64,000 bases of DNA, from positions 4,390,646 to 4,454,645 of the forward strand of contig NC_087391.1 in NCBI RefSeq assembly GCF_963675165.1, read 5' to 3'. The position numbers were made by a program, and so were the translations under genes. This document shows, piece after piece, positions 35,798 to 46,700 of this stretch. Each line of letters opens with the position of its first letter. Position 1 is the first letter of the stretch. Below the pieces are notes generated by a model, which saw nothing but the letters and a program-made list of their open reading frames with translations, was not told where the DNA came from and did no database searches. This stretch comes from Halichondria panicea (Eukaryota; Porifera; Demospongiae; Suberitida; Halichondriidae).

Positions 35798-37971
35798 TCA
35801 TGTTCGTGAGCCGTTATGCAGTGTCCATGGTGCCCCACAGAGACAGCTGTTGCTCCATCCGCTCCTCCAGTACTGGACAGGGTTGGAGGTCAGACCACTA
35901 GACGAGAGAGAGGTCTGATCACTTTGCAAGCCCTCAGGCGACACTGTCCAACTCCGACACCTGCAAATGTGTACTACACTCAATGTATAAAACAACCCTC
36001 AACAAAGCTTAAGGCTCTGTATACATGCAGTGTAATGACCAAAACATTGTTCCCTAAAGCCTCCATTATTACCAGAGGAGGAATGCCAGTGTCAAAAGGT
36101 TGTTAATTAAAACACTACGTGGCCTTATGTTTTACATGTAAAACTGAGTTCACCCTCATGCCCCTGGGTTTATAGCTTGATCCTTTTTATAATCGCGCCC
36201 CAGTTTGAGAGAAGAGATCTAGATTTTATTGCAACCTTTGACCTTTTATTTTGAAGATAATGGAAAATTAGTCTTCTGCGGTTATAGGGTATACATTCTG
36301 ATGTACTGGCTTGCTGCACTGGATAGATCTACGTATAATAGTAAAGGCAAATAAACAACAGAAGTGCTAGCTGCTATAGCAAAGGTCAAGAACCCAGAAC
36401 AAGTTAACCTTTCAATATTAAATGTGACCCTATATTGACCCTGGCATTCCTCCTCTGCATTATTACGGTGGCCCAGAGAGTTCACAAGAGAATGATTGGC
36501 CTTTGTTAGAGGACAGTACAAGTGACCGTTGCTATAGTGGCCAGTATACACTAGTAGAGAGTACGATTAACCTTCGCTAGTGGAGAGCTAATTTTTTCTA
36601 GTAAAAGATCACCTTTTAGCTAGAGATATTTACCTAGGTACGTAGGGGGCGCTGACCTTATATTTAACTGTTGCTAATTTTTATAGAGCGACAGCATGCA
36701 GGCACAACACTAGCTACTGTAACAGTTCATGAGCTTGTTTGTGTGCTGATGTTTGTTCCTATCTATAAGTTGATTTACATGTATATAGTTGTAGGTTTAA
36801 TTACAATGATTCCTACCTAAGGCTGTTGGGTGAACTTTCAAAAATAGTCAACCCTACTAGCGAAGGTAAACTGTCTACTATCGAAGGTCAATCGCGTACT
36901 GTCCACTAGCAAAGGACAATCGTACTCTTGTGAACTCTCTGGGCCACCGTATACATTATAGAGGGGTCCCACTGTAAGCAACAGGATAAATACACACACA
37001 TTAAAGGTAATATTTGACACAGAGCATACATGTACATGCCAGAATCAACTCATACCCGAACAAAACAAAAACCCATTATTTCAAGTCTGGTTATGCAAAG
37101 ATAATTATTATGCACACACACAAACACACACCTGCTACATTGCTTGAGTTTGGTGTTCTGCACTACGGCTTTGGTCAGCCCTCCTCCATGAACAATGTCC
37201 TTTTGGCCCTCCAAGAAGCAATCCCTCCATGGCGGAGAGAGACCCTTGGGCACCACTAGTGTCAGGGGGGAGTAGGGATCCAGGGAGCTGTAATGTGACT
37301 GGACGCTGGGTCTGATACGACAGGGTTTTCCCCTAATGAAGGACTCGGGCAGCTCAGCAGCTGTCAGACCACTTATGAAACCTGTAGATGAACATTAAGG
37401 TGTATGCAATAATACAGACAATACATTTAGTACGGTGGTGTTTACTTGTTAATAGTAAGAAGTTGTCCTTTACCTTGCAGCTGAGCAGCTTTGCTCAGTG
37501 AGAGAAGGTTGAGATGTAAGATAGTCGGAATGTTGGTGGAGATGTCTAGAGGGAGAAGTAAACACAGTTAAAGCCATATTGATAAATATAGTTACTTCAT
37601 TCTAGCAGCTAGTAAGTTGACAGTAACTTGTTCGGAAGTTTGGGCCAGCAAAAGGGTGCATGTACAGAGAAGGTATGTGTCTACTCACCTTTGAGCAGCT
37701 CATCAGAGAGAGGTGTGGAGGGGGAGTCGAGGTAGACGGTGAGGACCTTGAACAGAAGAGACAGAGCACCATCTGTGAAGAGGGGGAGGAGAAGTTCGTG
37801 AAAGTAATTGACAGGTAGGTACGTATGGGCTAATGGCTTTTCCACAAAACAATTAAAGACCAATAACTAGTATACTGCATGAACTGCACATGCACCATAC
37901 ATTATATAAAAACCAAATAACCAGTTGAGTAGTTATGCCTCGGTGCGCATGCGCAAGCGAGGTATATGGTA

Positions 37972-38002
<31 letters not shown>

Positions 38003-40761
38003 CTGCTACAGCTGCTAAGGATCAACGACAATCAAGTAAGAGTTTCTACAGGCTTCTAGTCATGTTTTTCTGGATATAATTCGTGGATTTGCAATATAGC
38101 CACTGCAGCTTTTCAGAAGAGTGCGTAGCAAAACTTGTCCATAGAGTGTTGCTACTCTACTTAGTATTTAGCTCTGCACTAGAATGCTAGCTATTGGTAG
38201 CTGCAAGAGTGAGAAGAGAGCTGCAAGGCTCTACTGGTGGAGCCATTCTTGGACTTTTGGCATTGATGGTTTTTGACAACAATCATAGTTGATCATTACC
38301 CACTCCTTGAGTTTCTCTGCAGCAAAATTAATGCAAAAATGTTCATCATGATATAATGTGTGTATAGCTAAAATAGCTATAGTACAGCTGTATGTAGCTT
38401 TGACACTTTCACCTCGGCATCAGCACCCGCGGTACTTTTATTCTACAAGTAGTATAGGCTCACCTGTGACCGGTAGAATGGGTTGAGGTAGTGCCCTGTT
38501 CCAGAGGTAAACCAACACCAGGCTCTGTCTCAATAGCCTCAGGGAGAGGTCATCGGGGACCTGTGTGGTGATGGAGGGACAGTATTGGGTTAATAGTGCA
38601 AGGGGGACACTGAAACTGATTGTATACGCTCCTATACTTTACTGCAATCTCTCTCAGTAGGCTATAAGAACATTGTACATTTGTATATAAATGCACTTTA
38701 CGTGACTTACAACAGGCTTTGATTCATCCTTTGCTGCAGCAGCAGCCAAGATGGCCACCAATTTAATGGCTAGGTCCACAACCCAGTGACAGTGGCCTTG
38801 GAGGTGAGCAGACACGTCTAGACATACAATAATTAATGGGTGCGTCATGTCATTCATTTTACAAGAATCTAAAATGACCAAACACATAAAGCAGCTACAT
38901 AGATACATTTTTTATTTCTATACCTACAGTATATACAACTGTACATGTACCTTGAGGAATTATAAAATCCTTTGGATCCAGTTCGTTGACTATCTCTTCG
39001 ATCTTATTCTCACTGGAATTTTCGTCACACACATCTACGAGAAGGGGAGAATGAAAGGGTAACTGTGCATGCACTATTACCACACCCACCATATCCCTTG
39101 GTACCATACCCATCCCATCCCATCTACCATTTCATACCGTCTATCATTTCCCCCGCCCCACGCTCCTCGTCTCGGAAGGTGGGCAGACAGAGAGAGAGCA
39201 GGGTCGTAGTGGCATTCAACCGTGACATCCGACGATATGACAGTGCTGCTAGGAGACCATCAGCCTTAGAGCTGAGGGGAGGCAACAATAGAAGAGAGAA
39301 GGATAATGGGCAATGCACTATACATGTATTCCTAAACAAAGTTAAACATGTGCATGCATACATTTTTAAAGTGTACAAACAACTTTATGTCTGCATCGTA
39401 AACACTGCATTCTAAAAGCACAAACTAGTCATAATTATTGTTCACTTGTAGTTGTCTAGTGAATGTACCAGTGCCGGTCAAGGTCAATCACAAGGCATTA
39501 CATGTGTGGAGCTGCTCACATGCACCCGAGTAATCTCCCTCCCCTAATATACTTTGTCTACATGCAGATACTCTAGCTTGTCACAACATTAGTCTGTCTG
39601 ACCTGTGCAGGAGAGCGGAGGTGGAGTAGAACTGCTGTAAGAGACGACTCTGGGACGAGTTGTTGTTGAAGTCACCAGAGAAATGGTCAAACACTTGGTC
39701 AACAAATCCGACTCCTGATTGTGTGTGTACATGTGACTAGGATAAAATAATGAACTGCACTAACCGTATGTACATAGCTATGAAAACACAACACACTTCG
39801 ATAAGTAAGCATAATTATTGGGTACACAATCTCTATCACATGTTTGGTGAGGGAAGGTCACATATAAATGGTGTACCTTGCTCCTGCTCCAGTCTGCTAC
39901 AAGTGACGGCAAGGTCCCAGGGGGTATGGCCACTGACGAGGGACAGAGAGAGGAGACGAGAGCAGCGGGGGACCACTGGGACAGAGGAGTCTGACGAGGG
40001 AGAGGTGAGAAGTGCGATCATCAATTACAAAAAACCGTATGCCACGTACTAAGGAATGATAATCCTCCATGTATATATAAAATAATAAGCTATCGATTTG
40101 GTAAACCTACAAATGTACATGTACTAGTGAACTTGTGAACCTTTGAGTCCGAGAATGAGCCTGCCAGTGTGATAGAGGAGTACAGTGCTGCCACGGGCAA
40201 CAGCCATACAGCAGGCATTTGGGGAGAGCGTTACCAGGCAACCATGACTGGAATCTGATTGGTCCAACTTCCTTCGCTTAGCAACTGTAAGCAATGCGAT
40301 AAATTAGACGCAACACTATATCATTTTGTGGGGAGCTTAGATTAGTATTATTTACTACTGGATAATCTATAGGGGGGAAGGGGGAGTACACAATGATAGT
40401 CATTAACAAAGATCATAGCATACCTGGAGTGTCAGAGTCACCAGGTACCTGCCACGCCCCCTTTTCCGTCAGCAGTTCCTTGCAAGACCCTCGACTGTAA
40501 AGGGTGACCTCCCCACCCACGGTTCCACACCCCACTACCTCCACAGGCCACCCAGCCCCCTCCTTCATCACATAATCATCTCCAAACACTAGCAACTCGC
40601 TCATTTTGTTCTCAGTGGCAGTCGGATCATGTGACCCGAGACAGAGGGCGGAGCCTGTGAGACTGTGTATGGGGTGGGCGGAACTGTACGATCCGTCGCG
40701 GCGAGACTGATAAGACCCTGATCGAGTGATGTCCTTCACAGACCACTTGTACAGACGACTG

Positions 40762-40795
<34 letters not shown>

Positions 40796-43700
40796 GTGCG
40801 GGGGAGTGTGTGTGTGTGTGTGTCCGGGGGGTGTGCACGCCGTGTCTGTGTGTGTGTGTGGGGGGGTATAGAGTAAGAAGTCGTAATTAGGTAAGGTATC
40901 ATAATTATGTATGTATAAGTTTAGCCTCCTCTACAGGGATCGAGGACCAAGCAATTAAAAGAGAAGAAATGGGTGTGGGGACGAGGTATTATGTAATTTC
41001 TAGGACTTTCTTGTTAAGCTGATAGCTACTAATACGAAGACATGAGAGTACCACTTTGGCTCACTGTTGTAACAGAGGTGAACTTCACAGCCGTCAGAGA
41101 GGGGCAACATCAGCATACTCGTGATCTGCTCTGCATGGGGGAGGGGGTAGGACGGAAACTTAATCGTGACATTTCTGGGAGTACAAAGACCGTGTGTGTG
41201 TGTGTGTGTGTGTGCTCACCTGACTGACTGCTCATCTGATGTAGCTCCGTGGCTAGGGAGGCGGAGAGAGAGAACTCACTGCCCCCCCAAGCCAACCCCA
41301 CACTCACTGAGAACACCTTCACCTGACCACTCTCGTACCCCACACTACACAGGATCGTACCCGCTGGGAGGGAGGCAACAAAGAGTGGGAGTAGATACGA
41401 GTGTAGGGTCAATAATGTATGTACTGTACACTCTTTTAGCTTGCTAGACATTTTGCTTTTACTGTAATGCATTCATTAATGCAGCAAGAATTGGTATACA
41501 TAATACATAGGCTAATGTAAGTAAACACACTTGAACTATACTCATTCCAAACACAAACACATACACACTGTAACCTCAGGCATACTGTACATGTACAACA
41601 CATACACACTGTAACCTCAGGTATACTGTACATGTACAACACATACACACTGTAACCTCAGGTATACTGTACATGTACAACACATACACACTGTAACCTC
41701 AGGTATACTGTACATGTACAACACATACACACTGTAGCCTCAGTACATGTACAACACATACACACTGTAGCCTCAGGTATACTGTACATGTACAACACAT
41801 ACACACTGTAGCCTCAGGTATACTGTACATGTACAACACATACACACTGTCGCCTCAGTACATGTACAACACATACACACTGTAGCCTCAGGTATACTGT
41901 ACATGTACAACACATACACACTGTAGCCTCAGGTATACTGTACATGTACAACACATACACACTGTAGCCTCAGGTATACTGTACATGTACAACACATACA
42001 CACTGTAGCCTCAGGTATACTGTACATGTACAACACATACACACTGTAGCCTCAGGTATACTGTACATGTACAACACATACACACTGTAGCCTCAGGTAT
42101 ACTGTACATGTACAACACATACACACTGTCGCCTCAGTACATGTACAACACATACACACTGTAGCCTCAGGTATACTGTACATGTACAACACATACACAC
42201 TGTAGCCTCAGGTATACTGTACATGTACAACACATACACACTGTAGCCTCAGGTATACTGTACATGTACAACACATACACACTGTAGCCTCAGGTATACT
42301 GTACATGTACAACACATACACACTGTAGCCTCAGGTATACTGTACATGTACAACACATACACACTGTAGCCTCAGGTATACTGTACATGTACAACACAGC
42401 TATAGCCAATCATATTTTGCAGGCAAAGTGTGTCAACAACACTCACTCTGAGTGACATGTGACCTCGCTATGGTAACAGTGCCGCTGGAGGGAAGCTGTA
42501 CTTGTGCCGAGAGCTCTGCCCCTTCCCCTAGATGTGGGAGACTGGTAGAGTCCACTCTCACACAGCCATGACTGGTGATAGAGATAAATCCAGTGCCGAG
42601 AAGCATCCTCAGATGAGGGGAGAAGGGTTGGACCTCCATCACCTCCGACCATTCTGTCTTGGAATGGTGGATCGTCACCTGACGGGGGGGGAATTGTCAT
42701 CTAGTTTGTTAAGGCATCAAATACGTAGTTAGTACAGAGTGCATATAGATACAATGTACAAGGTATAACATGCATTTAAATTGTTGTGGATACAACTTTT
42801 ACTTTCTAATAATGATAAGAAACTCTGTTAAATACATGATTCTTTGGAATACATGCTAATGTACCGGTAAAAAATTAAATGACAGTTGCAATAGTATGCA
42901 AATACGTGCGTGTGAAAACGCCATAATTTCACAATAATTATTCCCACTTCAGATTACACAACATTGGCATTATACTATCAATCAAGTTGCACAATTGCAA
43001 TTAAATAACTCGGAAATCTGACTCCAAGATCTACTTTAACCCATTAGGCACCCATTACCAATGAACACAATAAAACTGAAAGTGGTAATTCCCATAAGAA
43101 TGATAACACATGACAGTGCACTAAAAATATCTCAAAGGCATTGGAGCATAACTCCAATAAAAGGAATGTACGGAGACTAAAGTCTGCATGCCATACAAGG
43201 CTTGAAGCTACGTGCATATAAACTGTACTGCACACAAAGAGAGCTACTTTAAGAAACAGTGCTATACCACCATTCAAGATGAGGAAGCTCCAAGTCATCT
43301 TACTGCTGACTCTCCACATCAGCTTGTCAACCTCAACAGACCAGCTGCTCTGCATAATGCCTGACTGCAACACCACCACTGCATGCAACACCACCACTGC
43401 ATGCCCCAACATGCCCTGTTCCTCCCTCAATGTTGTCCACTCTATCAATTCTTCCATGACACTTCTGTTCCAAGAGGGCACCCACGTACTAACGAAGGAC
43501 ATAATCTTGACTGGCCTGGAGAATGTTTCTTTGATGGCTTACCAAGGAGCTATGGTAACAATACAGTGTGGACCACAGGTTAGGCTGTTATTTCAGGATA
43601 TGGCTAATCTGACTATCGATGGGATCGAATTCATTGAGTGTGGAGCGCATAATAATGCATCAGGAATTACATTCAGCAACCTAACTGGGAGTATAGCAAA

Positions 43701-46700
43701 TATTCGAGTTACAAACAGTTTTTCTGGAGCTGTGAATGTAAGCAACAGTTCGATTAACTTTATAAATATCACAATCGATAACAACAGGATAAACTCCACA
43801 AGTACAACAAGCTTCAGTGCAATGAAAGTCATAAATTCTAACATAGAATTTGCTGGTACTACTCTCATAGCAGGAAATGAAATCTTGCAGGACAATGAGA
43901 TGGAACTCACATGTGGGATAGGCACGTATGAGTACACTGTCATTACCAGTGAAACATTCTCTTGTATCAACAGCACAGTGACAGTGACTGGTACACTAAC
44001 AGTCAGTAACAACACCAGTCCATCAGGGACAATGAACTTTGAGAACAGCAACTTTCAAGCAAATGGAGTCAGCAATTTCAATCATAACACAGTATGCCTA
44101 CACGGAGCCTTGTCTCTAATACAATCAAATGCAACATTCTATGGAGAAACTAACTTTCTAAATAACAATGGCAGTCTTCAGTATTACCCGGGGCTTATAC
44201 CAGTGGGGGCCGTTTCGCTAAGGGACAGCATCTTACTCATGAACGGTAGCATCGATTTCTCTGGTAACCAAGGTGACATTGCTACTATAGAAGCTTATAC
44301 CTCGAGCATAAACATTCATGGAAGCTTAATGAACAGCCAAAACTACGCAACGTACTCGGGGACAATGTTAAGAGCAAACACTAACATGACCGTAAGTGGT
44401 AACATAACTTTCAGAGACAACAATCAAATCAACTCTCTCCTACGAGCAGAATCAAGCAACTTTACTAGCTTTGGTGATATCTACTTCACAAAGAACTTTG
44501 GCTACCCACCATGTCATGGACTAAATTCCTTTTTTAGTTTTAATGGAGTTACAACTTTCAAGAATAACCCGGGAGTAGCGAGGGTTTTTGATACTACGAT
44601 GACATTTAAGGGAAATTCAACTTTCAGTGAGAACAATGTCCGAGACTTCACAGTGGGTGGAGCAATCTCTCTGATAGACAACAGTGAGCTTAATTTGTAT
44701 GGGTTCTATTTGTTTGAGAGAAATAGACTCGCAGATATTGAGGGAGGAGCAATTTACAGCGATAATGGCTACATCACATTCGAAGGACATGGGAGGTTTA
44801 TAGAAAATGTAGCTAGAAGAGGTGGGGCACTGTACTTAAGGAACAACCAAAATATGCAGTTAGAGGCACAAACAATACTGGAATTTATTGGTAACTCGGC
44901 AACCGAAGGGGGTGCTATTTTCGTCTACAGTTCAGTGACGAGCATTGACTGTATAATTACAACGGACAGAGAAGATGATTGCTTTGTTGACTTTAACACA
45001 GAGGAGGGCAACCAATCAATGACATTCGAAAACAATGATTCAACAAAAGGAGGGAGCATACTACATGTAAAGTTTGTGGAAGAGGTCGATTTAGTACACC
45101 AAAAAATAAACTCCTCAACTTTAAATACATTTTCCCGTCTCCCTACAAATGGAAACAGTCAACCTTTGATAGCTTCAGACTCTTTTCAACTTTGCTTCTG
45201 TGATAATGATCTGAACACTTGTAACACTACAGAGAGGCAAATCGTTGTAAGCAGAGGAGAGAAGATAACAGTGAGAATTAAAGCCATTAGTTTAATTCAG
45301 AACAAGGCCATGCACATACGCAGCTATCTACAATCTTCAGCTGATTTTAGGCACCAATCACTGGATGGTGACATACAGCATTTAGAGGAAGGCTGCACAG
45401 ACTTGGAGTATAGAGTGAAATCTACTGGCTCCGAAGAGTACATTACTATATGTGCAGACATATCGTGTGAGGAAGTCTCAGACGTTAAATTAGTTTTGCA
45501 TTTGATATTCGAAGACTGCCCATTGGGATTTGCCATGAATTCAAATAGAACAGAATGTATCTGTGATCAAACCATACTCATGCATTCAACTGAAAAATGC
45601 AACATTGATTCAAGAACGATAACTAAAACCGATCAAAACTTTTGGATTGGAGAACAAGATAAGGACACAAATAAAAGCATGATTTTCTACAAGAATTGCC
45701 CGTTGGATTATTGCACAGCTCCACCAGTCGAAGTGCATCCATCACTACCAGACACACAATGTAGGAATAACCGATCGGGAGTTCTATGTGGAGGATGCAA
45801 AGAAAGCACAAGCCTTGTTCTAGGAGCCTCAAAGTGTGGAGAATGCTCAACCAACTACAACATATTTCTAATCATCCTCTTTGCAATACTCGGAATATTA
45901 CTAGTAGCTTTCCTATTTCTAACTCAATTGACGGTCAGCAGTGGTACTATCCATGGACTAATCCTATACGCTAGTATCATGAACGCTAACTCAGCTATAT
46001 TTGGATTACAAGACGTACGAGTGATAACCGTATTTCTAGAGGGGCTAAACTTGAATTTTGGAATCGAAACATGCTTCTACATGGGATTGAATCAATTACA
46101 ATACACAGGATGGCAATTTGTGTTCCCGATATACCTATGGCTACTGGTAGGCCTGGTGATTGCAGTTTGCCATTTTTCTGTGAGGGCCTCAAGATTTTTC
46201 AGCAATACCAATCCAGTGGCAGTTCTCGCTACCGTCATATTTCTATCCTATACAAAGCTGCTACAGAACGTAATTATCATTCTTTCAGCTGCCCAACCTG
46301 ACTACCCAGCCAATGCAACACAACCGGTATGGATTTACGATGGCAACGTGGTTTTTGGACAGGGAGGTCATGCCGTACTGATTGCTGTAGGGCTATTTGC
46401 ACTGATACTACTCTTCCTCCCTTACACATTTGTACTCTTATTTGCAAAACAATTGGAGAAAAATCGACATGTTTCAAGGCTACTCAATCGACTGAGGCTA
46501 ACACCATTCATACAAGCATACCAGGCACCCTACAAATCAGGTAGCCGGTATTGGGTGGGGCTCTGTCTATTCCTAAGGTTGGTCCTACTGGTTACCATAG
46601 GAACAAGTGGAAACGAGAGCATTAGTCTCCTAGCAACGAGTTCGGTTTGTATACTCATAGTTAGTATAATCGGAATAAGTGGGGGAATATACACCAAGCG

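Noticed and set aside
40413-40902. HT-rich frames of 91 and 141 residues
   Set aside because: Their N-terminal halves are translated (GT)n microsatellite. Only the part covered by MED16 exon 40762-40424 is real.
41552-42398. Regularly spaced repeats resembling a CRISPR array
   Set aside because: The 41-bp units are directly adjacent with no unique spacers, and the context is an intron of an animal gene. It is a minisatellite.
43593-44051. 152-residue minus-strand frame inside the membrane-protein gene (and its twin at 55450-55902)
   Set aside because: It is the antisense shadow of a long, clearly coding plus-strand frame. Its Leu/Val-rich composition follows from the sense codons, and it has no domain.
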